Source: an uncultured Kangiella sp.
GTDB lineage: Bacteria; Pseudomonadota; Gammaproteobacteria; Enterobacterales; Kangiellaceae
NCBI GenBank assembly: GCA_947498625.1
Contig: CANMKR010000001.1
Location: forward strand, 612,090-676,089
Direction of reading: 5' to 3'
DNA length: 64,000 nt
Position numbers and translations under genes: made by a program. This document shows, piece after piece, positions 11,421 to 20,472 of this stretch (position 1 is the first letter of the stretch; every line of letters starts with the position of its first letter). The notes beneath the pieces are model-generated. The model was given only the letters and a program-made list of their open reading frames with translations, did not search any database and was not told where the DNA came from.

Positions 11421-11870
11421 ATGCAGTGGCAATTTGACGATTACTCAGTGGATACTGATATCGATAAATTAGATGTTGAGTGCATTCATCAGTTTCTCGA
11501 TAAAGAATCAACCTGGGCAAATGGAATTTCAAAACCGTTAGTTGAAAAATCTATTCGCAACTCGATTAATTTTGGCCTCTATAGAGATTGTCATATGGTT
11601 GGCTATGCACGAGTCATTACTGATAAAGCTACCTTTGCCAATATGGTAGATGTATTTGTGATACAAGAAGAGCAGGGCAAAGGACTAAGCCATTATTTGA
11701 TGAAAGCTATTGATACTCATCCTGACTTGCAAAACATTAGGCGCTTTACTTTGGCAACTTGGACAGCAAAGTTCTTATATGAAAAGTATGGTTTTACCGA
11801 ACTTAATAATCCATCTACTATGATGGAGCGGTACTTTCCAAATATTTACCAAGAGAATAATAATGACTAA
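11421..11870 (+). CDS. GNAT-family N-acetyltransferase
   Basis: 149-aa single-domain acetyltransferase. The acetyl-CoA pyrophosphate-binding motif A appears as EEQGKGLSHYLM near residues 94-105, followed by FLYEKYGFTEL near the C-terminus, a typical GNAT ending. The substrate cannot be told from sequence. Start ATG 11421 has GAGG about 9 bp upstream. It overlaps the next gene by 8 bp, so the two are co-translated. The pair sits behind the purA terminator, breaking the usual purA-to-rnr order. Confidence 0.85.
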   Translation: MQWQFDDYSVDTDIDKLDVECIHQFLDKESTWANGISKPLVEKSIRNSINFGLYRDCHMVGYARVITDKATFANMVDVFVIQEEQGKGLSHYLMKAIDTHPDLQNIRRFTLATWTAKFLYEKYGFTELNNPSTMMERYFPNIYQENNND

Positions 11871-12078
11871 CACGATTAAAAAAGGTATCTACCAACATTT
11901 TAAAGGACAGAAATACGAAGTTTTGGATCTAGCTACACATTCAGAAACTGGCGAGCAATATGTGGTTTATAAAGCACTTTATGGAGACTTCGGAACTTGG
12001 ATCAGGCCTTTAGATATGTTTACCGAAACCATCGAAAGGGATGAAAAAGAAATAAAGCGGTTTGAATTTATTAAATAA
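11863..12078 (+). CDS. DUF1653 protein
   Basis: 71-aa soluble protein matching the DUF1653 pattern: KKGIYQHFKGQKYEVLDLA followed by HSETGEQYVVYKALYGD and WIRPLDMFTE. Function unknown; the fold is predicted to be a small beta-barrel. It overlaps the GNAT gene by 8 bp in a different frame, which implies coupled translation. Confidence 0.85.
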   Translation: MTNTIKKGIYQHFKGQKYEVLDLATHSETGEQYVVYKALYGDFGTWIRPLDMFTETIERDEKEIKRFEFIK

Positions 12079-12186
12079 ATTCTTAATCTGATGAATAGGA
12101 ATAAGCTCGATCAGCAACTTTAGATTTTGATCTTTATTTATTTTGAGCGTATCCTAGTCAGTAGGAATAGGTAAGGAACTAGAGTC

Positions 12187-12936
12187 ATGGATGATAAGAA
12201 TTACTTTTCAAGTATTGCGCAAGAATACCAACGCAATCGCCCAATGTACCCTTCAGAAGTTTTCCAATACTTAGCTATGGTTTGTGATAATCATGAATTA
12301 GCATGGGATGTTGGCACTGGAACCGGACAAGCAGCCAGTCAATTGGCTAAGCAATTCGATAAAGTGGTGGCTACCGATGAAAGCCTTGAGCAGATTAGTC
12401 ATGCCAAACCCGAGCCAAACATTCGCTATAGAAAAGAAACAGCAGAGCAGTCCACTTTAGAAGATTGCAGCGTGGATTTAATTACTGTGGCGCAAGCATT
12501 GCATTGGTTCGATTTTGACAACTTTATGCAAGAGGTTGATAGGGTATTGAAACCTGGCGGTATATTCGCCGCTTGGTGTTATGACTTGGTGCGTATCAAC
12601 GCTAACATAGATAAGACCATTAAAGTTTTGTACGAAGATATTTTAGGAGATTATTGGTCTGAGCGTCGCCGTTGGATCGAACAAGGGTACAACAATTTCG
12701 TATTTCCTCATCAATTGTCATCAGCACCTAGCTTGAATATGGAAATCACTTGGTCGTATAAGCAATTTGCTGACTATTTAAGAACTTGGTCAGCAGTCCA
12801 AAAATACAAGGTCATGGAAGGTGAGGACCCAGTAAATCAAATTCTACAACCGCTGGAGTTTGCTTGGTGCGATACCGGTCATATGAAAAAATGTGTTTGG
12901 CCATTGCAGTTTAAAATTTTCCGCAAGCCTGTTTGA
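12187..12936 (+). CDS. class I SAM-dependent methyltransferase
   Basis: 249 aa. Motif I is DVGTGTGQAASQL at about residues 40-52, the post-I acidic residue is in VVATDES, and the Methyltransf_11-type VAQALHWFDF block lies near 100. This arrangement resembles small-molecule methyltransferases of the yeast TMT1/trans-aconitate group, but the substrate is not identifiable. ATG 12187 follows AAGGAACTAGAGTC. It stands alone between the GNAT/DUF1653 pair and rnr. Confidence 0.85.
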   Translation: MDDKNYFSSIAQEYQRNRPMYPSEVFQYLAMVCDNHELAWDVGTGTGQAASQLAKQFDKVVATDESLEQISHAKPEPNIRYRKETAEQSTLEDCSVDLITVAQALHWFDFDNFMQEVDRVLKPGGIFAAWCYDLVRINANIDKTIKVLYEDILGDYWSERRRWIEQGYNNFVFPHQLSSAPSLNMEITWSYKQFADYLRTWSAVQKYKVMEGEDPVNQILQPLEFAWCDTGHMKKCVWPLQFKIFRKPV

Positions 12937-13011
12937 AGAATTTATGTCAGCTATCGCTAATTAGCCCGCTAAACTATACAATAGGTTTAAATTTATTAAG
13001 AATTAAATCCA

Positions 13012-15465
13012 TTGCCAAAAAAGAAAAGCAAATCTCAAAGTTCAGATCCTCAAGCTAAGCTCGAAGCGCAGCGCTATCAAAATCCGATAGCTAGCCGCCA
13101 GTTTATATTACAGACTCTAGAAAAATCAGGTGAACCACTATCATTTGATGAACTAACGGCATCATTAAAAATTGAGCAATCGGAAGATAAAAGCGCACTG
13201 CATAAAAGATTGAATGCAATGGAGCGTGATGGCCAATTGATCTGTAATCGTAAGGGCGATTATTGTCTGGTAGATGCTACGGATCTTGTACGCGGAACTG
13301 TATTGGCACATCGTGATGGCTTTGGTTACCTTGAGCTTGAACAGGGTGGAGAGGACTGGTACTTATCTCCACGTGAAATGCACAATGTTTTTCATGGTGA
13401 TAAAGTCTTAGCTCGGATCAAAAAAATCAATCGCCGTGGAAAAACCGAAGGCGACATTGTTGAAATTTTAGATGGTTCTACCACCCATGTCGTGGGGCGG
13501 TTATTTGAAGAGAATGGCTTGTTTTTTGTTTCTTCAGAAGACTCAAGAATACAACATGATTTATTTGTCGATCTGAGTTCGGGCTTAAAGGCAGAAGCAG
13601 GTCAAGTGGTGGTGGCTGAAATTATTCAAAGGCCACAAAAAAATCGTCATGCTCGAGGCGCAATTACCGAAGTCTTAGGTGATTACCTATCGGCGGGCAT
13701 GGAAATTGAAATCGCTATCCGTGCACATGGTATTCCACATGAATGGCCCGAAGCTGTTAATCAAGAAGTTACTGAGTTACCGGTAGAAATTTCAAAAAAT
13801 GATTGGCAGCAAGATTCTGGCGCAAGAAAAGATCTAAGGCATTTGCCATTAGTGACTATTGATGGTGAGGATGCTCGTGATTTTGATGACGCTGTCTATT
13901 GTCGTAAAAATGCCGATGGCGGCTGGACGCTTTGGGTTGCCATTGCAGATGTCAGTCATTATGTACGTCCTGATATGGCATTAGATAATGAAGCTGTTAA
14001 TAGAGGAAATTCGGTTTATTTTCCTAATTATGTTGTACCGATGCTACCTGAATTATTATCTAATGGTCTTTGCTCATTAAACCCCAAAGTTGATCGACTG
14101 TGCATGGTTTCAGAAATGAACTTGAATGCACAAGGTCAGGTTGTTAGCTCTGAATTTTATCCGGCGGTAATGCACTCTCATGCACGCTTTACTTATACCA
14201 AAGTGTGGAGCATCTTAAGTCAAGAAGAATCAGACCATGAGGAACTTCGTAAAGAGTATGCTGACTTAGTTCCTGATTTAGAAAATTTGTATGATTTATT
14301 TAAAGCCCGTTTAGTGCTTAAAACCAAGAGAGGCGCCATAGAGTTCGAAACCACTGAAACGCAAATCATTTTTAATGAAGATCGTAAGATTGAAAAAATT
14401 GTTGGTCGAACACGTAATGATGCGCATAAAATTATCGAAGAATGTATGATTTGCGCCAATGTAGCGGCGGCGGAATTTATTCTAAAAAACAAAGTTCCTG
14501 GGATTTATCGAATTCATGAAGGGCCTTCTGAAGAACGATTAGAAAAGTTTCGAGCTTTCTTAGGTGAGTTGGGTCTATTCTTGTTCGGCGGAGAACAACC
14601 TCAACCAAAGGATTATCGAGAACTGCATAATTCAATCTCTGAAAGACCCGATTATGAGTTAATCCAATCCATGATGTTACGCTCCATGATGCAAGCGGTA
14701 TATAGCCCAGAAAATGAAGGGCACTTTGGATTAGCATTTGATTCCTATACCCACTTTACGTCTCCAATCAGGCGTTATCCTGATTTATTGGTTCATAGAA
14801 TTATCAAAAGTATCTTGGCTGATAAAGAGTCGTTAGTTGGAACTGAGTCTGGCCAGTCTTATATGGATGCTGAGTTAGTGCAAATGAGTGACCACTCCTC
14901 GATGACCGAGCGTCGAGCTGATAAAGCGACACGAGATGTGACCGACTGGTTGAAGTGTGAGTATATGCTAACCCGAGTAGGTGAGGAATATTGGGGAACC
15001 GTTTCTACTATTACGAGCTTTGGTTTATTTGTACAACTTGATGAATTGCACGTTGATGGTTTGATACATATTAGTGCACTTGATGGTGACTATTATCACT
15101 TTGATGCCGCAAAAATGCGTCTCATAGGCGAGCGTTCCAAGCAAAGTTTCAGAGTCGGTGACCGTTGCTTAATAAAAGTAAGTCGAGTTGATCTAGAAGA
15201 TAAAAAAATAGATTTTGATTTGGTGAAGCGTGAGTCTGTTAAACGTGAAGAAGTTAAAGGCTCTGAAAGACGTAAGCTATACTCTAAAGCCAAGCGTTCA
15301 GGTTCCACAGCAAAAAAAGATGAGCGCAAGGGCAGTGCTTACAGTAAATCCGCCAAAAACAAAAAGGGTGGAGCTGTTGCAAAAAAAGGCTCTAACAAAA
15401 GTGGTAATAAATCCTTTGGCAAAAATACCAAGCCAAAGCGTGGTAAAAGTGGTAAGCGCAAATAA
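13012..15465 (+). CDS. rnr: ribonuclease R
   Basis: Processive 3'-to-5' exoribonuclease able to degrade structured RNA and involved in rRNA and tmRNA quality control. Order: winged-helix N-terminus (about 25-90), cold-shock OB domains, RNB catalytic domain with DGEDARDFDDAVY near 284-296, S1 domain about 660-745, and a Lys/Ser/Gly-rich basic tail to 817. The start is TTG 13012 giving MPKKKSK; no ATG matches the family N-terminus and the RBS is weak. rlmB follows after 31 bp, the usual order. Confidence 0.94.
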   Translation: MPKKKSKSQSSDPQAKLEAQRYQNPIASRQFILQTLEKSGEPLSFDELTASLKIEQSEDKSALHKRLNAMERDGQLICNRKGDYCLVDATDLVRGTVLAHRDGFGYLELEQGGEDWYLSPREMHNVFHGDKVLARIKKINRRGKTEGDIVEILDGSTTHVVGRLFEENGLFFVSSEDSRIQHDLFVDLSSGLKAEAGQVVVAEIIQRPQKNRHARGAITEVLGDYLSAGMEIEIAIRAHGIPHEWPEAVNQEVTELPVEISKNDWQQDSGARKDLRHLPLVTIDGEDARDFDDAVYCRKNADGGWTLWVAIADVSHYVRPDMALDNEAVNRGNSVYFPNYVVPMLPELLSNGLCSLNPKVDRLCMVSEMNLNAQGQVVSSEFYPAVMHSHARFTYTKVWSILSQEESDHEELRKEYADLVPDLENLYDLFKARLVLKTKRGAIEFETTETQIIFNEDRKIEKIVGRTRNDAHKIIEECMICANVAAAEFILKNKVPGIYRIHEGPSEERLEKFRAFLGELGLFLFGGEQPQPKDYRELHNSISERPDYELIQSMMLRSMMQAVYSPENEGHFGLAFDSYTHFTSPIRRYPDLLVHRIIKSILADKESLVGTESGQSYMDAELVQMSDHSSMTERRADKATRDVTDWLKCEYMLTRVGEEYWGTVSTITSFGLFVQLDELHVDGLIHISALDGDYYHFDAAKMRLIGERSKQSFRVGDRCLIKVSRVDLEDKKIDFDLVKRESVKREEVKGSERRKLYSKAKRSGSTAKKDERKGSAYSKSAKNKKGGAVAKKGSNKSGNKSFGKNTKPKRGKSGKRK

Positions 15466-15496
15466 CTGACTCTAAAGTTTAATGGTTGAGAGATAA

Positions 15497-16234
15497 ATGT
15501 CTGAAATAGTATTTGGGATTCACGCAGTTGAAGTACTAATAAAACGAAATAGTGAATCTATTCGTCGTGTTCTAGTGCAAAATAATCGACGTGATCAACG
15601 TTTGCACAAGTTAATTAAATTAGCGCAAAGTAACAATGTTAAAATTGTTCAGAAAAGCCGTGAAGATTTAGACGAAATCACTGAGCAACGCCATCAAGGA
15701 GTGATTGCTGAGTGTGGTGAGTTGAAAAAATCTAGCTACCATGAAAAGCATATTCCTGAATTATTAGATGCCGTCGGAAACGAACCTTTTATCTTGATAT
15801 TAGATGGCGTGACGGATCCACATAATTTAGGTGCCTGTTTACGAAGCGCTGATGCCGCTGGAGTGAATATGGTAATTGCGCCAAAGGATAATGCTGCCAC
15901 CATTACGGACGTCGTTCGAAAAGTTGCTTGTGGCGCAGCAGAAGCGATTCCATTTATTACTGTGACTAACTTAGCCAGAAGCATTAAGCAGCTGCAAGAG
16001 AGAGGGATATGGGTTTACGGCGCAGCCGGAGAAGCTGAGCATGACATTTATCAAACTAAGCTTAATGGCCCTATTGCTATTGTTATGGGGGCAGAAGGTG
16101 ATGGTATGCGCCGATTAACCAAAGAAACCTGTGATCACTTGATTAAAATTCCAATGGCTGGAGAAGTGTCGAGTCTAAATGTTTCAGTTGCCACAGGAGT
16201 AACGCTCTTTGAAGTAGTCAGGCAGAGACGTTAA
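15497..16234 (+). CDS. rlmB: 23S rRNA (guanosine-2'-O-)-methyltransferase RlmB
   Basis: SpoU/TrmH-type methyltransferase that modifies G2251 of 23S rRNA. It has an N-terminal substrate-binding domain (about 1-75) and the knotted SPOUT domain with motif 1 DPHNLGACLRSADAAG, motif 2 MGAEGDGMRRLT and motif 3 IPMAGEVSSLNVSVATG. Length 245 aa. Its stop overlaps the convergent pxpC stop by four bases (TTAA), leaving no room for a separate terminator. Confidence 0.95.
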   Translation: MSEIVFGIHAVEVLIKRNSESIRRVLVQNNRRDQRLHKLIKLAQSNNVKIVQKSREDLDEITEQRHQGVIAECGELKKSSYHEKHIPELLDAVGNEPFILILDGVTDPHNLGACLRSADAAGVNMVIAPKDNAATITDVVRKVACGAAEAIPFITVTNLARSIKQLQERGIWVYGAAGEAEHDIYQTKLNGPIAIVMGAEGDGMRRLTKETCDHLIKIPMAGEVSSLNVSVATGVTLFEVVRQRR

Positions 16235-17151
16235 ATTTTTAAAAGCTTCGTCTTGCACTGATGTAAAAATATAGCCTTATCAATCGAGACTGGGTAAAAG
16301 CTAATTTTTGAGTTAGGCGCTGCTTGCCCTAACAAATGCAAATCAGTACCGATTACTTGAACTATTCTTGGGTAACCTCCTATAGTTTGCCCTTCATTTA
16401 AAGCAATAATCGGCTGACCACTCTTAGGTAACTGAATAGTTCCAAGCACTATTGGGCTACTAACCATTTCATGCTTTTCTTTTAATTCAAGATGGTCGCC
16501 ATTTAACCTTAAGCCCATTCGATTGCTGTTTGCATCAACTTTAAATGTGGATTCAAATAAAATTTGCTTAGACTTTTTAGTGAGTCGTGAGTATTCCAAT
16601 CCTTTAGTGATTCTAACTACGATATTTTTTTGATTAGGAATAACCAGTTCTTTCGCTAAGGTTCTTACTGGAATTTCGTCTATAGAATCTAAAGTCTGAA
16701 TAATGTCATCAGCCTTTAATGTTGGCGTTTGAGTTGCAGCAATTCCTGAAGTGGTATCAGAAGAGTAACTGCTCATTACTGCTTGGTAGCTCAGTTTTTC
16801 AGAGAAGGCAATATAAGCTCTTGCGCCTGAAATCAACTTGCCGAACTCTAGTCGATCACCAGGACGAACCTTATAACTGCGGTTATTACTGATGGGCATG
16901 GCATTCAATAACATTTCAAATTGAGCACCGGTTATAGCAATGGTCATACTTGATTGAAACTCAATAGTAGGGCCAATTAAATAGCTTTCTATGCAGGCTG
17001 AATGCAATGGCTTTGACACTAACCAATTAGCTAGCTTTAGATGGTAACTATCAATTGCTCCTGCTTGCGATACGCCTAGGTGCCTAAAACCAGATCTACC
17101 AAGATCTTGGATAGAGGTTTGCAATCCAGGCCTGAGTATTTTAATCGACAT
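16231..17151 (-). CDS. pxpC: 5-oxoprolinase subunit C (biotin-dependent carboxylase-like/KipA)
   Basis: One of three subunits of the prokaryotic ATP-dependent 5-oxoprolinase, which opens 5-oxoproline to glutamate. The N-terminal GLQTSIQDLGRSGFRHLGVS and GAIDSYHLKLAN are characteristic of the KipA/AHS2 family, as are NRMGLRLNG and IALNEGQTIGGYPRI. Length 306 aa, typical. It overlaps pxpB by 11 bp and is the last gene of the leftward operon. Confidence 0.92.
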   Translation of the reverse strand: MSIKILRPGLQTSIQDLGRSGFRHLGVSQAGAIDSYHLKLANWLVSKPLHSACIESYLIGPTIEFQSSMTIAITGAQFEMLLNAMPISNNRSYKVRPGDRLEFGKLISGARAYIAFSEKLSYQAVMSSYSSDTTSGIAATQTPTLKADDIIQTLDSIDEIPVRTLAKELVIPNQKNIVVRITKGLEYSRLTKKSKQILFESTFKVDANSNRMGLRLNGDHLELKEKHEMVSSPIVLGTIQLPKSGQPIIALNEGQTIGGYPRIVQVIGTDLHLLGQAAPNSKISFYPVSIDKAIFLHQCKTKLLKI

Positions 17152-17827
17152 AATCTAAATACTCATCATAACTAATAGCGTCGAACTGAATAAAATCTAA
17201 TGGGCTGGCAATAGCGGGTTGTTTATGATTGGCAGAAAAAAGGCTGATAGGTGTCTTTCCAATAATATGCCAACCACCAGGGCTCTCTATAGGATAGATG
17301 CCTGTTTGGTTACCGCCAATGGCAACAGAGCCTGCAGGTATTTTAACATCGGGTACAGGTTTTCTAGGCAAAGAAATTTTTTTATTGAGACCAGACAAAT
17401 ATAAAAAACCGGGTAGAAAACCTAGCATCTCAACTCGATAACTTGGTTTGGTATGCAGTGCAATTAATTCTTTAATGGATATGTTTTTCACTTCACAAAA
17501 AGCAGTTAAATCCTTTGCCACACGCGAATCATAACAAACAGGAATTTTTATGGTTTTGGGAGCATTGAACTTTGATGGTTCAAATTTATTAAGCCATTGT
17601 TCTAATTGCTGAATAGATGCTTGATAGTTCCAATTCAAAGGATCAAAGATTAACAAGACAGATTGGTATGCAGCAACGGATTCTGTATAACCTTGCAAGT
17701 TTAACTGAGGAATTGAAGCAATAAACGAATGTATAAATTCAGTTAGCTTTAAATTGGGTTCTTCTTCAAATTGGACTAATAAAGAGCAGTCGCTATTAAT
17801 ATGAATACTAAAATTGTGCAAAACCAT
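17141..17827 (-). CDS. pxpB: 5-oxoprolinase subunit B (KipI/AHS1)
   Basis: 228 aa. The family pattern is seen in HTKPSYRVEMLGFLPGFLYL, the PAGSVAIGGNQTGIYPIESP stretch and GGWHIIGKTP. In Bacillus the orthologue KipI also inhibits the sporulation kinase KinA, but the general role is 5-oxoproline cleavage with PxpA and PxpC. It overlaps pxpC by 11 bp and pxpA by one base, indicating tight translational coupling. Confidence 0.93.
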   Translation of the reverse strand: MVLHNFSIHINSDCSLLVQFEEEPNLKLTEFIHSFIASIPQLNLQGYTESVAAYQSVLLIFDPLNWNYQASIQQLEQWLNKFEPSKFNAPKTIKIPVCYDSRVAKDLTAFCEVKNISIKELIALHTKPSYRVEMLGFLPGFLYLSGLNKKISLPRKPVPDVKIPAGSVAIGGNQTGIYPIESPGGWHIIGKTPISLFSANHKQPAIASPLDFIQFDAISYDEYLDYVD

Positions 17828-18582
17828 TATTGAATAGAAATATTATGTTGTTTAAGTTTTACATGCAGTGCTTTAGCTATCTCAATGGCTAAAGGGTTAT
17901 CTCCGTGCAAGCATATCGACTGAGCATTAATGATTTTATGAGTATTTTCAAAAGTAATAATAGGCTTTTTTAGCACAAGATCTAAAGCTTGTTCGGTACA
18001 GGTATCGATACTAGTGTGGACTGCCATTAGATGTTCTCGACTGACTAGTGTACCGTTCTCATGATACAGCCGGTCCATAAAAGCTTCGCTAATGTATTCT
18101 ACGCCTGTGGACTTAGCTGCTTGCTCCATCTCTGAATCTGCAAGCCCCATTAGCTTAATGTCAGTTGATAAACGTGCGATTTCTTCTGCTATGACTAGAG
18201 CAAAACTCTTATCTTTAGCTGCTAAATTGTAAAGCGCGCCATGCGGCTTTATATGATTAACATCAGAAGATTCTTTATCAGCAATGCCCTTAAAAAGCTC
18301 GAGTTGTTGGCGAATGGAACCACGAAGTTCAGTATTAGAAATATCCATCACGGCCCGACCAAAGTTTTTTTTATCAGGAAAGCTAGGGTGAGCTCCAATT
18401 TTTAAGTCGTGTTTTTTAGAGTTTACTATAGAAACCTTGATACTCTCTATATTGCCAGCATGACCTCCGCAGGCGATATTGGCGGATGAAATATAGGGCA
18501 TTAATTTAGAATCGTTTTCCCAATCAGCTGCAAAAATACTTTCGCCAAGATCGCAGTTAATATCAATAGAAACTTGACTCAT
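17827..18582 (-). CDS. pxpA: 5-oxoprolinase subunit A (LamB/YcsF family)
   Basis: 251 aa. Start MSQVSIDINCDLGESIF, then SSANIACGGHAGN and IGAHPSFPDKKNFGR, VNHIKPHGALYN and EAFMDRLY, all hallmarks of the LamB/YcsF family. It abuts the upstream transporter gene with no intergenic base, so the four genes form one operon. Confidence 0.95.
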   Translation of the reverse strand: MSQVSIDINCDLGESIFAADWENDSKLMPYISSANIACGGHAGNIESIKVSIVNSKKHDLKIGAHPSFPDKKNFGRAVMDISNTELRGSIRQQLELFKGIADKESSDVNHIKPHGALYNLAAKDKSFALVIAEEIARLSTDIKLMGLADSEMEQAAKSTGVEYISEAFMDRLYHENGTLVSREHLMAVHTSIDTCTEQALDLVLKKPIITFENTHKIINAQSICLHGDNPLAIEIAKALHVKLKQHNISIQ

Positions 18583-19806
18583 TTAGAGTAATCCAAAAGC
18601 TGACATTAGGCTGCGAGCACTCAGCATGAGAGTGACTAAGATAACGATGATTCCTAAGATGTTTTGTATTAGATTATTCTTGTAACTGCCTAAGTATTTT
18701 TGATTCATAGTCCAGAGCAAGAAAATGGCGACTATAGGTAATAAAATACCGTTAGCAACTTGGGCAAACCAAATAATGTTTATCGGTTTTAAACCTGAGC
18801 TTGCGACTAGCACGCCTGCAACTAAGATAAAAATCCAAATAGCGCGAAAGCTTAAAGCTTTCAAGCCTCCACTAAAATTCAAAAGTCCAGAAAGCGCATA
18901 AGCGGTGGCCAGCGGAGCAGTTATTGCTGAAGAAATTCCGGCTGCGAATAAACCAATGGCCATTAAGTATTTAGCGGAAACACCAAACAAGGGCTCGATA
19001 CTCAGCGCTAAATCTTGTGCGCCCGATATTTCGATTTGTTTGCCAAAAAAAGCAGTGGCCGCGGTTGATACAATGGCGATGGAGATTAGTCCACCTAATG
19101 GAATTGAGATAAAAATATCTTTTCTAGCGAGAGGTAAATCACCTTCACTATTCCAGTGTTTCTTGGCACTGGCCGAATGTAAGAATAAGTTATAGGGAAC
19201 GACGGTGGTTCCGATTAAAGCAATTATGGTTAAAGTTGAGCCATCCGGCATTGAAGGTATTAATAGTCCTGCAAATAACTGTGAAAAATTTGGTGTGATA
19301 AAAACAAAACTGGTGATGAAAGCTATACTCATTAAAAGCACTAAAGTGATAATGGCTTTGCTGATTATTTGGTAACTGCCCGACCATAGCAGCACAAAAG
19401 CGGCCAGACCGATAATGATTGCGACGGGATCAAAACCTAAGCTAGTGGTTAAATTATTTTCAAAGAAAGCATTGATACCAAGAGCGGCGCCAGCAATGTT
19501 GCCACCTTCGTAGGCTGCATTGCCTACTAAAATAGCGCTGAGAACTAGTATCACTGCAACAGCTTTGGCAAAAGGATTAGAAAATTGCTCACGAATAGCT
19601 TGCCCCAGTTCTTTTCTACCAACAACTCCAAGCCTGGCAGTCATCTCCTGTAAAATCATGGTAGCAATAACTGAAAATAACAAAGCCCATAGCAATGCAA
19701 AGCCAAAATTGGCCCCGGCTTTAGTTGCCGCTGTCACAGTGCCCGGGCCTATGAAAGCTGCAGTAACTAGAGTGGCGGGGCCGAAGGTACTTTTAATCTT
19801 TGACAT
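18583..19806 (-). CDS. NRAMP-like (YcsG-type) transporter of the 5-oxoprolinase operon
   Basis: 407 aa with about 11 transmembrane helices, LeuT/APC-type fold of the NRAMP family. The canonical helix-1 DPGN motif is not present: the corresponding region reads GPGTVTAATKAGANFG. The helix-6 metal-binding MPH motif is replaced by VPYNLFLHSA. NRAMP metal selectivity depends on these residues, so manganese or iron transport is doubtful. It is the first gene of the pxp operon, as ycsG is in the Bacillus ycsF-ycsG-kip cluster, which makes uptake of the pathway substrate or an ion cofactor possible. The family call is firm; the substrate is unknown. Confidence 0.85.
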   Translation of the reverse strand: MSKIKSTFGPATLVTAAFIGPGTVTAATKAGANFGFALLWALLFSVIATMILQEMTARLGVVGRKELGQAIREQFSNPFAKAVAVILVLSAILVGNAAYEGGNIAGAALGINAFFENNLTTSLGFDPVAIIIGLAAFVLLWSGSYQIISKAIITLVLLMSIAFITSFVFITPNFSQLFAGLLIPSMPDGSTLTIIALIGTTVVPYNLFLHSASAKKHWNSEGDLPLARKDIFISIPLGGLISIAIVSTAATAFFGKQIEISGAQDLALSIEPLFGVSAKYLMAIGLFAAGISSAITAPLATAYALSGLLNFSGGLKALSFRAIWIFILVAGVLVASSGLKPINIIWFAQVANGILLPIVAIFLLWTMNQKYLGSYKNNLIQNILGIIVILVTLMLSARSLMSAFGLL

Positions 19807-19898
19807 GAGAGTTCTTATCGTAAATTCTTAGCCTAAGATAAAGAGAATCTAAACTAAGCGCAAGCCTTGAAATTTAAGGGTTTTAAAGCTTAAAAAGC

Positions 19899-19927
19899 TT
19901 GATCGAATTAGCGCAAACCCTTAAAAT
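19899..19927 (+). promoter_or_regulatory. sigma-70-type promoter for rpsF-rpsR-rplI
   Basis: TTGATC (19899-19904), a 17-bp spacer, and TAAAAT (19922-19927). The discriminator ACGCGCCC is GC-rich, as in stringently controlled ribosomal promoters. Predicted start near 19933 gives a leader of about 125 nt. Confidence 0.7.
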
Positions 19928-19934
19928 ACGCGCC

Positions 19935-19972
19935 CTTAGTCGTATTCGACCTGATAAGCGGCTAAGTTTTTT
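19935..19972 (+). terminator. terminator-like hairpin at the 5' end of the rpsF leader
   Basis: CTTAGTCG (19935-19942) pairs with CGGCTAAG (19959-19966), eight pairs with one G-U, and is followed directly by TTTTTT (19967-19972). It begins within a few bases of the predicted transcription start. It could be an attenuator, a 5'-end protection element, or the terminator of an upstream transcript. Confidence 0.5.
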
Positions 19973-20004
19973 ACAATTAGGTTTACTCCTTGCTGTTGCT
20001 AATA

Positions 20005-20045
20005 ATTGATGTAAATCAATAGGTTATCGATGGCTGGATACCGAA
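20005..20045 (+). promoter_or_regulatory. structured rpsF leader: GNRA-capped hairpin and possible S6:S18-binding segment
   Basis: ATTGAT-GTAA-ATCAAT (20005-20020) forms a perfect 6-bp stem with a GNRA loop. Its DNA form also equals the FNR consensus TTGATnnnnATCAA. Downstream, GGATACCGAAAGGAG carries a CCG next to the RBS, and a CCG bulge is the recognition element reported for S6:S18 autoregulatory leaders. The assignment to that family is tentative. Confidence 0.35.
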
Positions 20046-20057
20046 AGGAGACTTTAA

Positions 20058-20459
20058 ATGAGACACTACGAAATCGTATTCTTGGTGCACCCTGATCAAT
20101 CTGATCAAGTGCCAGGCATGATCGAACGTTACACAAAGATGATTACAGACGCTAGCGGTACTGTTCACCGTTTAGAAGACTGGGGTCGTCGTCAATTAGC
20201 ATACCCAATTTTGAAACTTCACAAAGCTCACTACGTTTTAATGAACGTTGAGACTACTGGTGACGTTATCGAAGAATTAGAAGACGCTTTCCGTTACAAC
20301 GACGCAGTTCTACGTAACATGGTTATCCGTTGTAAAGACGCGATAACTGAAGCTTCTCCAATGGCGAAAGCAGCAGACGAAGAAAAACCTTCTCGTCCAG
20401 CTCGCACTGAAGAGAAAGCGGAAGCTAAAGAAGAATCAACCGAAGCTGCGGCTGAATAA
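20058..20459 (+). CDS. rpsF: 30S ribosomal protein S6
   Basis: Start [20 protein letters not shown], then [12 protein letters not shown] and HYVLMNVE, are diagnostic. S6 binds the central domain of 16S rRNA as a heterodimer with S18. The Glu/Lys/Ala-rich tail (about residues 108-133) resembles the variable, glutamylated tail of enteric S6. A strong AAGGAG RBS precedes ATG 20058. The priB gene, present between rpsF and rpsR in enterics, is absent. Confidence 0.97.
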   Translation: MRHYEIVFLVHPDQSDQVPGMIERYTKMITDASGTVHRLEDWGRRQLAYPILKLHKAHYVLMNVETTGDVIEELEDAFRYNDAVLRNMVIRCKDAITEASPMAKAADEEKPSRPARTEEKAEAKEESTEAAAE

Positions 20460-20472
20460 TAGGAGAATTATC

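Noticed and set aside
15230-15469. Lys/Val-rich frame overlapping the tail of rnr
   Set aside because: It is a shadow of the Lys-rich tail of RNase R.
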